From positions 4,630,870 to 4,694,869 of the forward strand of contig VZTJ01004192.1 in NCBI GenBank assembly GCA_013397795.1: a stretch of 64,000 nt of DNA. Direction: 5' to 3'. Below, in pieces: positions 1 to 13,600 of the stretch. Numbering within the stretch: the stretch's first letter is position 1; every line of letters starts with the position of its first letter. The notes beneath the pieces were generated by a model. The model saw only the letters and a list, made by a program, of their open reading frames with translations, was not told the DNA's origin and did not search any database. A program made the position numbers and the translations under genes. Source of the DNA: Orthonyx spaldingii. Taxonomy: Eukaryota > Chordata > Aves > Passeriformes > Orthonychidae.

Positions 1-1239
1 ACACCTCAGACTGTAACTCTGAATTTAATACATGTCTGTCAACTAAGTTCATAAAACTACCTGAACATCTCGATCCCAGTGCATATACACTGACTTTCTC
101 TATCGATAAACTACTGCAGAATATCCAAAATTTTGATTTGCACATCAGCATTGTTATAGTACTCAGTTCAGAAGGGCTTCTGTCTGTGCCTGCAGCCAGA
201 ACAACTCACATAACAGCTGACAGCTTAGAGACTTTGGGGGGTATAAATATATATGGGCAGTATAGATACATTCACCCATATATAGATAAAGAGATGCTTT
301 TCTTTAGAAAAAATAATTAAATGTTTTCTTAAAAAAACCAAAAACTTGCACTAAAACAGGCATTCTTGAGCTTGTATTTATGTCTTGCAGCTGCTTCCAC
401 TAATGTCACGTGAAAATTATTGCCTTCAACAAGCTTAGCATTGATCCCATTATTTGGTCCAATTTTCTCAAATTATTTACTTCTAGCCTTATTGTCTCAT
501 CAGCTATATTCACTCATTCCTCTGCTACAGGGCTCCCTTATCTTATTTCTGGGATGATTCAGGTTTCAGCTGCTCATATATATATATATCTATCTCAGTA
601 AGTCTTACACACCCTGTAAATACCCCTGTTTAGGTACACTAGCAATCTTACTGAGGCACTGCAGAAGGCAAAGCATTTTAATTCAGGAACACCCATATGG
701 ATCTTGGATATTTGGGGACTGAGTAAATAAAATCCTTTTCATCTGTTGTGGGTTTTGCCATTTCTGTGAACAGAATTTGCAGCATCTTCTGTTTCCTCTA
801 GAGGGAAAATGCACGTGCAACCATATCTTGGGACCTTTGAAGGCATAGGCCAAGAGATTTTATGCTTTTTGGGCCACTCCATTCATATTCTCCTTTGCCT
901 AAAACTCAAAATACCACAATAGGGTAAATGTAAACTAAAAAAATCCATCAGATAGCTAACAGCTCTTCTGCCAAATCCATCTGCCTGAACTTGATCCTTG
1001 TTGGGAATAACACATAATTGTAATTATTTATTGTACAGAATTCCTCCCCATATTCAATTTTCTGACCACAATTCTCCACAGAAGAAGTGACCCAATTGAA
1101 TTAAAAAAAAAAAAAAGAAAAGCGAGAGAGGGAGAGGGAATATGAAAGCTGGAGAAAATTAGCATGCAATAAGCCATTTCTTCCTGTCAATTTTCTCGTC
1201 TCCTTTTATTAACAGATTTGTTTTTGAAGCAATTATACA
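1..1239. other. Non-coding AT-rich DNA with simple repeats
   Basis: No open frame here looks like protein-coding sequence. Visible structure is limited to a 14-nt (AT)n run at 576-589 and an A-run at 1103-1116 that passes into a GA-rich purine stretch up to about 1140. I see no gene, RNA gene or recognisable transposon. Confidence 0.6.
1103..1140 (+). repeat. Poly-A run followed by GA-rich purine stretch
   Basis: Fourteen consecutive A residues (1103-1116) are followed by an almost pure purine sequence built of GA and GGA units (one C). It could be a decayed retroposon tail, but no recognisable body precedes it, so simple low-complexity expansion is the safer reading. Confidence 0.7.
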
Positions 1240-1470
1240 CGTGCAATCCATTTGTGGCATCTCTTTACTTGCCTCCTGACATAACCATTATTAGGGCTGT
1301 CACAGCTGATCGGCTGACAGCTAGAGAAAGGCAGTTCTGCAGTGTCCTGGTACTGCCAGTCAATACCAGCTGAATAATAACAACACAGCCCGCGAGCTGC
1401 CTATTATTTTTCCTTTCCAGTGGCTGTGTTGAGAACGGTTCCTGCAGAATTTTGACAGAAGCAGGGAACA
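1240..1470. promoter_or_regulatory. Candidate conserved non-coding element
   Basis: This stretch differs from its surroundings. Composition is balanced, low-complexity filler is absent, and a few CpGs are retained (two in the CCCGCGAGC segment near 1390). It contains a short dyad at 1296-1321, where GCTGTC pairs with GACAGC around a CAGCTG E-box core. Such features are typical of conserved vertebrate enhancers, but conservation is inferred and not seen. No coding potential or splice structure supports an exon instead. Confidence 0.3.
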
Positions 1471-4400
1471 GTGAGGACGATCTTCATGTGCTCCCCAAAT
1501 CACCTGCCAGCCGCAGACGCTGCTATTTCACACACCCTCACAGGCAGGTGCCCGCCGCGAGTGGTGCTGAGCTCTCAGCACGCCCCACTAAAGCCTGACC
1601 AGTACATGGTGTGCTTCAGAAAAGATACAGGCAAATTCCCACAAACGTATGGCGCTGCTGGTCCTGTCACCCCAGAGCAAGCTGAGTATGCTCCGAGTTT
1701 TGCAAAACTAAATGCAGCCCAGCTGCCTGGATGGATATCCCCCCTGGTGAAGAGGGAAAATTGGTAAAGCTGTCTATTAGTATGAAGAACCTGTGAGAGC
1801 GGGGCCAGGAGTGCCAGCATTATTTTTTCAATCATACATCACTATGGAACATTTGATTATCATTGCTGTAAAGCATACTGTGTGCTGACTGTACCAATTT
1901 TGTCAGGAAATTTGCAGGCATGCTCTATTACAGCTACCAACAGCTGTGTCCCACGCTGCAGTGACAACTCAATTCTCTGTGCAAGATGAGCCAGTCACGT
2001 GTGAGTGAGACTTTTTACCGTGTTGGCTTTCCCTGTGCTCTCAACATCCCAGGTGAGGACAACATAAAACATGCTCCTGCCAGGCGTGGAAAGGAAGATT
2101 TAACATCTCACATGGGAAATACGTCCAGCCCAATACTACGTAAACCCAGTGGCAAAGTCCTGAGGGGAAGGAAGCTGTGTGACAGATGTGTACGCAGGGC
2201 TTAAAAGGTCAATCCCAGCTGTTCTACAGACAACTTGAATAACCACGGGCAAGCCATTCAGTCTGTATGATCATAGCAATAATCTTTATTCTTTCCACCC
2301 TTATTTTACCCTTTAATATTTTCAAGTCCTGAAGGGACAAAGATGACCTTTCACTGCAGTCATGTTGCATCTAGAACAAAGCCACCTTATTCTTCAAGTT
2401 GAAGCCATGGCCACACATCTACAAGAGTCTTCCCAAAACCACATTTAGACACAGATGCAACACGGTATTCACGCTTCTAGCAGGAAGACACTTGACCTTC
2501 CACTGATTACACCTTTGATCAAAGAACCATTTTTCTCTGAGACAATGCAAATAAACTGATTAATATATGGGTTTATTTTAAAATGAATCCTTCAAGAAAT
2601 TTGGCCTGTGGGTGTCAGACCATTTCTTTCTCGTTATTGAATAAAATGGATGCATTATTCTTCCCTTTGAGTTTAATCTGGGTCTGTAACACAATTTGAA
2701 TTGTATTTGCAGGCACTGAGCCACTTTAATCTTTGTGGCTTGGATAATAAAAGTGATGAAAAAGTGACAGGTTTGCCTTCAGTACATTTTGTGCCAGTCC
2801 ACTTGGGACCCTGGATATTTAGCTTCCATTGCAATCTGCAGTACTGGATCTTCAAAAGTATTTGTTGCAGTGGTACCTAAGACAAATACAAGCTGTGGTG
2901 TGTCTAGATACTCTGCAGTCAGAAATAGTCAGAGACTCACTGAAACAGCACACAGAAGCTGGGCACAGGGGAAAGTAGGAAACCTTTTAGCATTTTTACA
3001 GTGATTCTTTTTTAACTTTAAGCTTTTTTTTTTTCCCAGCATGAGCACAGGATTGTACCATAGGGAATTTAATGTAGAATTGCCATCTTACCAAATGTCC
3101 ATAATTGCTCTGAAAGGGACAAAACTAATAATTTACTCACTGTTAGGTGGTGATTTTGAGAGTATTTATCTCCCATTATTTGCAACGGAACTAAGACTAC
3201 AGCTAGTTCCTGAAAAAGATAAATTCACTTTTTTGAAAATAATGAGGGAAATGGTCATGTATAGAAAGGGCACCATAGCACAGCTTTGTCACTGCTCTCT
3301 TGATACCAAGGGAGGATGTCAGAAATCCGGAAAAAAGAAGAGCAGGGGTTTACAGCTGTGAAATGGGAGGCCCTGGCAGAAGAAGAGGATACTGCAGAGA
3401 GGGAGCACAGGTGCACATTGGAACTTGTGTGTTTCCAGGGGAAGCCTAGAGGCATGGGAATGCAACATAACCACACAGCCACAGAAGAGAAAAACCTAGA
3501 ACTGCCCTTCAAGATCAGTTTAATTTAATCCAGGACTACAAAGGTTAAATGTTTCACTTGTAATAATAGGGTTGTTAACCGAAGGCAGTGAGCATTAAGC
3601 TTGTTTGGATAGTGAGCACTTCCCTACCTTGACAAGCATGGATGTCTGAATTGAAATCTACATACTCTGCATTTATAAACCTTGATTAGAGATAATTGTA
3701 CCAGTTTTCAATCCAAATGAGAGACATCTACATGTGCCATTGCACAATTTTAAAACAGCCTTTTCTTTCTACAAGTGGTATTCCATGAAAAATAATACAA
3801 GTCCTATTCCAAAATATTGTTACACAATATGGAGCACTGTTACCGACTTCTTCTGCTGTTCTCAAATGGCTTATCTCCTGTTCTGCCAGCAGAAAAAGGC
3901 CAGCAACCCAATTCTTGGCTTCTGAAACCACTGTCTTGTACAGACTGATGAACTATTCCAGTGTGCCAGAATAATCTGTCCTTCAGTCTGCTGGGACTGA
4001 AGGATTGGGGCCAACACACTGAGTGTACAGGCACATGACATTATTCTGTACTTATGTACCCAGGCACACAATTAATCTTCTTCATGTCCTTTTCCTGGGC
4101 AACGTTATGCAGACCTGGTACAGCCAGTTGGAATTTCCAGTAAAACGGTCATTTCCATAATAATAAATAATAGTGGATGCACAAATCCTGTTGTTGAAGG
4201 AGCCTGGGCTCAAGAAGACACAAATGCTAGTTTTCCTTTTGCTCTAGATGTCTCTCTGCTCTAGACTAAGGAGCAACTGGAGATTGCTAGCAATAAAGAT
4301 ATTGACCATGGGGTTGCGTGGAAGGGTGAAAGTCTGGAAGTCAAAACACCACTTTTTGTCCTACACCTGCAGCACAAGCATCATTTCAGTTCTGCCTGAG

Positions 4401-7400
4401 CCAGGCTGCCATTGCAACGCAGTCTGGATAAACAAGAAGAGCCATTCTCTGCCTGGTTATTAATGAAGTTGTGGCTGACCAAGAGCAAAGCTTTTCCTGA
4501 TGGGCAGTGTGTATCTCTGCAGCATAGTCTTTGTGTAACAGCAGAGAATGAAATCAAATACATAATAAAGTTATGCTTTCTGGAAAGGGAACTGCAGAAT
4601 GAAGCAGACAGAAGAAAAGTTTATCCTAACCATTTCCTTTGCTGGACAAATTGGTAGCCTATCAAGAATAAAATCAAAACTTCAGTAAACTATCCAGGCC
4701 TGAAATTTCTCTATCAAACAATACCTCTGAAAGTATATAATATGAGCACCAAGTTACTTTTGTCATCAAAGAAACAAGTACATGAAAACATAAGTCTTTG
4801 AAACTAAGAAAAAGTGTCCGCTCACTGTGCCTCCATACAAAAATACTTGAGTTTTTCTCCTGCCACTCAAAAAGTATTTTTGCTTATTATATTAATTTTA
4901 TTCTAAGAGTTAGATTTTATCAAAATGTTAAGAGATGAAACACTAGTTTTTCAAAGCAACACATTAAACAGACATTACCCTCACAATCCCTCACAGCCTA
5001 CAGCACTGGACAGCATTTAGGAGAGACTTGTTTCTATGATCTTGCTATTCTCACATTTTACTCAGTCTCTCTGCCTCTCTTGCTGTTATTTAGATGCAAT
5101 GAGGTATTGCTTTGGAATCAGGAACAATAAAGGGCCCTTGGCAGAACCTCGTCTGAGCCATATTAAAAATGCTCCTTCTTTCCTAAGTCTGCCAATAGTT
5201 GAGTTCCTCACCTGTCCCAAATCAATACTGCGATATAGATTGTACAAACTTAGCTATCGACCCTGTGAGACTTCTATTTTACTGTGAAAAATTGAGCAGA
5301 GCTTTAGAACGATCACATTTAAATAAAGAGGAGTTAAAAACAAGCAAATGATAAACCAAGCTTCTCAGGCTATAAACATTCCCTACATATATTAATAAAA
5401 TCTGTTGAATTCCCATCTCTTACATCTCAGAGCCTACATATGACTGAGTCATAAGTCAAAAGATAATTTGATATCAGGAATAAACAGGAGTAAGCACAGG
5501 CTAGAAGTGTTCACTGATTCTCAGGTCTAGTTATCTTTACACGTGTTTATGAAACGTGCTAGATATAAGTCAGCCTTTTTCTACTTAGAAAATTGCTAGA
5601 CATTCCTGGCTCAGATTTTTTTAGATTAAAAATAGGATGTGATTGAGATAGTCAACTATTTCCCATCACAGCCTCTGTCATTACTTCTACCCACACAAAC
5701 ATCCCTCCCTGCCTACTCTCACGGTTAGATCCCAGTGACTTCAGTCAAGGAGAGACACATCTGCAGAATTTTGATCTGAAACTTGCAGAATACTATTGAT
5801 TTCATATAGGAAAACAGCCTCAGTTAATGCTTTAAGTTCCATCATTTCCATGATTTGGTATTCCAAGACTAAGGAAAGGGACAAGTCTTCAGCTGTTTCA
5901 AGGGACACCTCAAACACTATCAGGAGCGCAAAACTTTTCAATACCAGCTGAAGGTCTTGTCCCAAGAGGAACATGGGTAAAACACACGCAATCTTGCCAC
6001 AGTAATGAGGCAAGAAATCACATGTTTTTAGGGTGAGAACGATATTTGCGAAGGAACTGTGACAGGAAATCATTTCCACCTTTGTTCTGTAGCAAAACAT
6101 CTGCTTAGTTCCACATCTTAAAATAAATGCATAGAATAAACCCTGTAGAAAACATGCCTACCTTTGCACCCACAGACACAAATAATTGTACTTTTGCTGC
6201 CAACTTGCTTAGGCACATTTTTAATTGATCTATTTTCTGCCAACCTCTGCTTGCTATCTATTGAGCAGTAGTATGCTACCTGCTACAACTATTTCCTAAA
6301 GCTTGGAGCTTTCTAACCAAAATAATCACATAAAACTTTTGCCACTTCGTGCCTGTTGTTTAGTGCTAATTTCTTTGTGCTTACTAAGAGAAATTGCTAT
6401 TGACTGCTTTCATTAGGAAACTATTGACCCTTATCCACTGGCACATCCTGGAGAAGAAATTCACTAAATGTACCCATATTTCATTCTCTGAACGTGAAGG
6501 TAGGAGAGTCATGCTGAAGGATACGGCTTATTTAATCCAAAATTAAAATTTTATAGGCTACATTACCTAAAGTAAATTGCTTAATACATTCAGCTGAACA
6601 GCTGCTTTGTAAGTGTTTGGCTTCCATGTTTTCAAGGCCTAAATTAAGCTAAACAATAGAATATCATTACTAGCACTGTAGACTTCCAGGAGATGAGCTA
6701 TGCTATACCTACCTTTAAGAGGCAGAATTTAGATTCAGCAAAGCAATGATTTTCAATGCATTCCTTTAAAGCAGCACAAGACTACCGCAGTCTTTTGAAT
6801 TTAATTTTGCTTTAGTAATAGCATTAGCAATATATATTTTACATACTTATGAACTCTACAGTAAAGGAAAGTGTAATGACATAGCTGCACTCACATTTGC
6901 TATTTGCCAGCAATTATATAGAGCACCACCAGAGTACAGAGATCCAGTGTGCTCTAGAGATTTTGGAAGCTGGAGCCAATATCAATTAATTTACTCTTGC
7001 TTCCCAGACAAACAGGTCTTGCCATTGCAGAACTATTTGGCCACAGTGAGGCAATCCAGCTGGATTTCTCTGTCCACAACATTGTCCTACTTGTGCACAG
7101 AGCAACTTGGAACATGTGCTGCGTGGAAAGTGCATAAGGAAGAGCCTTGCCCAGGCCCTTTATTTTATGGGACATAAATGGGACTGGAAGACCATTCCAA
7201 ACCCTGAAGGGCACCAATGGAAAGTTACCACTGTGGACTTTGTATGGTAGTTCAGGCTTCATTTTGGCAAATGTAGAGTACCACTTCAGGACATGGCAAC
7301 ATTGCCATGAAAACCACCAGGTTCATTTGTATCCCTGCCATCAATAACCTCTGCAACATCCCTTCAAGCCAAGGGAATCCTTCAAGCCAATAATGAAGGA

Positions 7401-9839
7401 TACAACATCAAATTCACTAATAAATGCCAATGGCACATGACATCTGCTAAACCTTCACAACCAAACCCAAATGTAACTTCCAGAACTGTGTCAAAAATTT
7501 ATTTGTCATAATTTTGACCATTTACCTGCTTTCTATTCACTGATCTACCTCCCTGAACACAAGCCAGGGCAGAAGCCAAGAATGCCCACTCTAAGATGCT
7601 GAGCCACTTCCATCAGCTACTCTGGTAAGTTAATTTATTCATCTTTTAAACAAATGCAGAAATGAAGAGTGGGAGAACATTATGTGTGGAGTAGAAAGCC
7701 ATATCATGAAACCTGAGAGGCATAAGAGAATTTATCACACCTTCCATGAACTTCTTTGGAGTCTGTCTCCTACTACATCCATCCCCTAAAGACTTCTAAT
7801 ATTACCAAACATGCCAAGAGTTGCAAATAATCAACTCTGCTTTTTATTAATTCATTTGGAATCATTAATTTCTTTTGTCAAAGTTACAGCAATCTGTAGT
7901 ACAAACCAGTCCATTTTCACACTGCACTGATGTAGGCATAGGTATAGAAAAATGCGTACAGCAAAGCCGTTTTATGTGCCAAAAATTATGTGCAAGAGAA
8001 ATTTTGATGTTATGACCAGAGGATTATATAAGAAAATCAGTGAATTTTACCATAAGCCTGATTATATATCTTACCCACAAATTAATCTCTTTGAGATTTA
8101 TTTCAGTATTCCAAACTTTTATACATGCGTCTGTGCGGCTCTATTATTGATATAATTATTGTTAATTAGTACTGTTCTGATAGTGTTCAATACTACAATT
8201 AAAACAAAGCCCAAACATGCTGTACAAACACCTATTAAATCTTCCTGCACTGGCAAGCACAGGGCCTAGAAAAACACAAAGGAGGATGGGAGAATAACAG
8301 AACAAAATAATGAAAAAACAGTGATTGCTGCCTCTTCTTCTTTCCAAACTGTTGTGCCATTTCCTTTGGCATGAAATCTTTGAAAGTTTAAGTACAACAC
8401 TTCTTACAATAAAATAAACCCCTGCCTTTCACTATCACATCATTACTCTTGACTCTTTCTCACTACCATTATTTAATGGCAAAAAGCCTTCTGGGATAGT
8501 GAAAACGAGCGTTAGTGATCTCTGTACCAATTCACCCACATTTACGATCTTTATTAATCATACCTCTCCTCCCAACATTCATTACATAAAGGACTTTGGC
8601 TCTGTCTTCTCACTCCTGGAGTCAACAATGGCACAGTGCTGCAGGTTTGAACCTGCCCCCAAATGCCCCCAGCTAGAGCCCACCATGCCAACACTCTGCT
8701 CACACCACAGGTCAAGGGCCCTTGCCAGTGGAGGTGTGAATCCCTAAGCGCCACATAGCTTGGGCATTGCAGAAGCAAGCAATAAGCAGACTGACTTGCT
8801 AATTGCTTTCCCAGAACTCAAAGGGACAAAACCATGTGAAGTTCAAATTCTCAAAAGGCCAGGCAGCAGCTTGAAAAGTGCTGACTGAGCTAGAGGGGCT
8901 GTGGGACTGGATCAGGCTTTTCGAAAGGAGAGAGATGAATACGGGGCACAGCCATTTATTAAGTTGGTTCCATCCATTTATTAATCTGCCTCCTTTTCCT
9001 TGTAACCTTTCCTTGAGAAATGGTCATAATACATTTTTACACTCACCAGACTGTGCTGGCAGGAGAGCAGTGAGGATTAAGCAACTAATGGTTATGTGTT
9101 TCTTTGAGACCCTTCTAGGAAAGCTACTAGTGGCAATCAGAAGAATGATTACTGGCATGTTACTTGTAATACTGATTTATAAAAACCCATAAAGATTTAA
9201 ACAGACTAAGCAGAAGAGGTCCAGCTCTTGTGTAACTTCTGATAAGGGATTTGCAAGCTCCTGGCAACTGATTCAGAAAACCTTCACAGTGTACTCCACA
9301 TTCACTGCTTTGTAAGATAAGACACCAAGAAAAAGGATTTATTTTCATTTTTCCAGGCATCTTCTAAAAAAGCCTTACACTATAAAGGGAGTAATCTGTA
9401 CCTGCATTTACGCATTTCCAAGGCTTGTCAAAAAGTTACGTTTGCATACACCAAAGTTTCTGCATTTTCTGCAAAACGCACCGTCACTCTGGACATAACG
9501 ACATTACAAGGGCAAACAAGATAAAACAGTAGCAGATGTTGTTTCTGTGCCCCTCTGCAAGAATTCCTGCCAGCTTGCTTTTCCTCCTCAAAATCTGCAG
9601 AAAAAGTTGGGGCTCTGATGTCACCTTGCCTGAACAGCTCTGGGCTTTTTATGCTGTCTGGTGTTATTATCAGCAACACAATAAGCACAGCTACATCTTC
9701 ATCTAATGCTATTCACTGCATGTACTTAGTGTCTGCCTGTATTATGCCATTATAAGTGGTGGTGGAAGAAAAGAGTAAGCAAGAGGAATAACAAACAGGA
9801 TTTTCTTGGAATAATGTTTCTCAGCCTCAGACTGATAAT
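1471..9839. other. Gene-free AT-rich stretch
   Basis: About 8.4 kb with no credible gene. Reading frames are short, overlap on both strands and show no domain or signal peptide. Small items seen are a 12-bp TCF/LEF-type palindrome (2513-2524), a 12-bp palindrome ATTGCTAGCAAT (4283-4294), a 14-bp palindrome around CAGCTG (7053-7066), a CCTTCAAGCCAA doublet (7361-7372 and 7379-7390), and an inverted CAGGTT/AACCTG pair (8641-8656). No transposon was recognised. Confidence 0.55.
2513..2524. promoter_or_regulatory. Palindromic TCF/LEF-like site
   Basis: The perfect 12-bp palindrome CTTTGATCAAAG reads as the TCF/LEF (Wnt effector) core CTTTGATC on either strand, so two sites overlap head to head. 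The match to the known TCF/LEF consensus is exact. Function is inferred: there is no neighbouring motif cluster and a single palindrome of this size is expected by chance several times in a window this long. Confidence 0.2.
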
Positions 9840-9950
9840 AGGCTGCAGTCAAATATATTCCTGTCATCACTGGCACACAAAGCTGCCTAGCATTGTCACA
9901 TTTGTTTTACTAATTGAACAATCAATTATTAACATAGATTAGTTTCACAG
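9840..9950. promoter_or_regulatory. Candidate enhancer core with homeodomain-SOX-homeodomain dyad
   Basis: The segment 9911-9928 reads TAATTGA, then ACAA, then TCAATTA. These are two perfect 7-bp inverted arms carrying homeodomain TAATT cores, and the short spacer completes a SOX-type AACAAT core at 9917-9922. A further ATTA follows at 9927-9930. Flanking sequence is complex and not repetitive. Such composite sites are known from developmental enhancers; activity here is inferred. No exon signal overlaps. Confidence 0.3.
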
Positions 9951-10586
9951 TCATAAACAGTACCACATGCAGACACCTGCTTAATATGAGAGAGTCTCTG
10001 GTCCAATGTATACTTCCTCAAACAATAGCCCCTGGTTTCCTTTAATGCTCCTCTCTTGTACCATTTCAGCTCCTTGGACTTTGTCACCAAAAAACCCCAC
10101 GCACTTAGACCCCAAACCCAGAGTTTCTCAGTGGGTGCACGCTGCAAACCACAGAGAACCCAGCTGACAGATGAGAATGGCACATCCCTGAGCTTCAGTG
10201 ATCACCATCAATTTGACTTTACACCCATTAATTACGCTGCAGCTACCAGCAAATCTTCCTGAATTTCCCTCTGGCAGTGGCAGCCCCTCTGCCTGTCCTG
10301 GGGGAGGACAAGCCCTTGCTCCTCGGGAGCAGAGATGCCACTGGCCCTGAGCTCCAGCTGCTCAAGCAGGGCTGAAGGTCAAGCCTGGGGCAGTATCTGT
10401 GCCAAAGTGTGAAACCTCACCTCAAAGCTGAGCCCACAGGCTGTGTGCATGTAAGCAAGCATCAGCCCACATGCATAATGATTTTCAAAGCAAGATTCTA
10501 CTGTTATCAGGACATGCTTTCTGAAAGACAAGCCCCACTTTTTAGCAACCTTACTGCAGTTTTGGTCCCACCTGGTGTGTGTGCAA

Positions 10587-10609
10587 GCAGGCAGGCAGGG
10601 AGGCAGGCA
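10587..10609 (+). repeat. (GCAG/GGCA)n simple repeat
   Basis: Short tetranucleotide repeat with one GGGA interruption, inside a GC-richer patch. Too short to be more than a minor microsatellite. Confidence 0.75.
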
Positions 10610-13600
10610 TCCCTCCCAACGTGCCCCAGGCACTTCCAGAGGTGCCTCAACAGAGGAACTTTCATTGGTTGGAAATGAAGGAAGGAGAGCTGGGTTGGGA
10701 ATAAGGTAAACCCAGAACCAAGTTCTCCCGCAGAACTGCTGAAGGCCATAAACATGAAGAACACAAACCCTGTGCTGGGTTTGATGTGTTTGAGGCAGCT
10801 TGGCGTGGCAGTCTACACCGAACACAGCTCTCCTACGTGAACCCCATTTCCAAACTTCTGAGCAGCTCTCATAAAAGAAAGGCTCAGATGCACAAAGTGT
10901 AGAAAGACACTGAATATGCAGGAAAAATATTAGGAATCAGGGCCCAATCCAGCAGTTTAATCCATTAAAGTGCAGAACATCAGCCCAATGAAACAGCATT
11001 TTGTCTCACTTAGACTGGACTTTGAGAGACTGAAAGTAGTTAATTGCTGCTTTAAGCATTCAAGCACTCATGCCAGGTGAGTTCCTAAAAAACTGAAATA
11101 CCTCCTCGAAGTAGCCTACTTCCTTACCTAGCTGAATATGCCTGGCTTCTCACCAGTGTAATCCGAACAAGTAACAGACGGTCAAAAGTAGGATCAGCAA
11201 AATTTGCAGTAAGCTACAAATTTATATTGCCTCACTCTTGTACAAATTTGTACAGGAATTTTTCTCTCAAAGTAACCACCAACACCTTTTTTTTTCCCTG
11301 ACACTTGTATATATGATTCACTGAAGCTGGGAATGAGAAAAATAAAATCAACCATTTTTTCTACATCCTCATAAAAATATTGATTGCCAAAACAGGTAAG
11401 ATAGAGTATTATACATAAGTACACAGCTTTTATTTGAAAGGTAAGAGCAGTTGTCTATAGTGTGGGGAAAATGAATTTTAACTGATTTTATGACAAAAGC
11501 AGCAAAAGCCAATTACTCACTTTCTGTTTCACTTTTCCAAACCCTGATTCCTACAGAGGAATTCAAGTGTTCTCCATGTTTAAGCAGCTTTTGGTAACAT
11601 GATTAGCAACATTCCTGCTTTTTTCTAGCCATATATACTTTAGCCATGATTAAGTGTTCCAGAGTCTTAAATGATTAAGGAGACAAAAAGACAGACAGTG
11701 ACAAGCAGGGGAAAAAAAAGATAAGAAATGGATTACTCTCCAAGAAACTGAAAACTCCTCTAGAGACCCTGGGCCTTCAAGTTCATTTAAACATTAACGA
11801 ACTTTACATTTCAAATCATATCTAGGAGGACAAGTGATAGGATTACACAGCTAAATCTATAAGCATCGATTTTGTCTCAGTCACAGATGCACACTGTGCA
11901 GCATTGGAAAATCTGCTAAGAAGATAAGGTTATGACACACAGCAAATAGCATGCAGCCTTGGTTTAGATAAAATTTTCCATGCCTTTAAAAAAACTACAC
12001 TCAATCTCCCTAAAAGATGCCCCCAAGTGTCACAATGTCTGAAAAATTAAATTGTTCTGGAAGTAGGTGTAGACCCTCCCAAACACTGGCATTTCGTTTA
12101 GAGGTTGCTAAACAACCTATGTGAATCACTGTTGCCAGAAAACACTATTTTGATTGCCTGTAAAAATCACAATGTAGCTCCACACTTTAAGATCACCATA
12201 TTGTTTTGTACAAAAGATTTACGTTGTCTATTTCAGGACATTCATGTTATGTTCCCAGCTCAAGCAATCCTATGAGTCATCAGTGTACCATTAGTTTTAA
12301 AGCAGCATGTTTATATCACGTTGGTTTTTGGCTACTATGGAAAATATGCACTTTCTTAAATGATAGGATAATGCACTCAAAGCAGCTCAAGAGATACCGT
12401 AACTCCATTTCATTCTCCATAACTATCCCCCAAAAAAGTCCTGAAGAGCCCTCGGTGAGAATGGTAAACATGGGAAGCAGACAGTGTTGCATCATTCCTA
12501 TTTAGCTTTCTTCCTTGCAGTCTCTATGATCTGCTGCAGCACAAAACAGAACTGTCATAGGCTATGTATTAAGGGAGTAAAGAGGGAAAGATGCTTTCCT
12601 AAAGATTTAGGGCTGCAAACTTGGAACTCATTCTGAAAACCTCCAAAGGTGTCTGGCAGACGACTCTAATTTATAAACACATCCTGTTTTGATTTGAGGT
12701 GCAAAGTCAAAGGCAGTGAAATCTAACTCCTACCACATCCACTTGGAACTGCTGGTCCATAAACTTGTGCCCTGTAACTGTACTAGAAAGGTGCACAATT
12801 AGTTATTTTGATGCAGTTTAGGTTGGTTTTTTTTTCCATTCTATAAGGAACTATGTGCAATATGGTAACATATCATTATGTTACATAACCTTCCTCTAGC
12901 AGAGAAGTGTTACCAGAACAGAATTCTCCCTGGCCTGTTTTATTTGGCTCCATAGTGTTTGTCACTAACACCAGCAGTACCTATAAGGCCCGCGTAGTAT
13001 GACCCTCTGCTATGTTACACAACCATGGTTTACCCAGCCCTGCTGAGAAAAAGTTGATGCCATTTAACCATCAAACAATGTTCTATCTGCTGGTACAAAG
13101 CAAATTTAAGAAAACTACTTTCTTACAGAAAATACTGGGATGCATTAGGAGGAGCTTAGGATCAAATGTTTTAGTTGTGAGTCTCCAACAGTAAGTATTT
13201 TGTGTCACTTGCGCAGAGGGTTGCTAAGTGAGAGGACTTGGACAGCAGACAGAACATGGCTTGGTCTTTTTCTGGCAAACCTGCTGCTAAAATCACAACC
13301 AGTCTGCATAATGCTGTTGTGACATTTCCCCTGACCCTTCCTCCCTTCTTCTCTTCCACCCATGGTAGTTGGGATCTGGAGGCCTGTCTCTCCCAGCTGT
13401 CTACTCCTGTCCCACCTGTGTGTTTCTTGGCTTCTGACCTTGAAACAAAGTGATATTGAGGGGACAGACACTTATCAGTGCAAAGTCATAGAGGAGCAAC
13501 CTTCACATCCAGGTGTTGTGAGCCATCCAGTGCCCAAATTTACTGACTTGCAAACAGGCATTCAAAACCAAGAGAACAAACCCAGCACTGGACTAGGAAA

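Noticed and set aside
5741..6100. 119-codon minus frame with a Leu/Glu-rich segment
   Set aside because: Looks slightly protein-like, but no family is recognised and the ORF length is within chance expectation.
7361..7390. CCTTCAAGCCAA doublet with 18-bp period
   Set aside because: Only two copies with no further repeats; not a CRISPR array or satellite.
8641..8656. GGTTTGAACC-type sequence resembling a tRNA T-arm
   Set aside because: No acceptor stem, D-arm or anticodon arm can be placed around it; it is a short inverted CAGGTT/AACCTG pair.
10379..10825. 148-codon minus-strand frame
   Set aside because: Lies in a GC-richer patch with fewer stops and overlaps open frames on the other strand; no recognisable domain.
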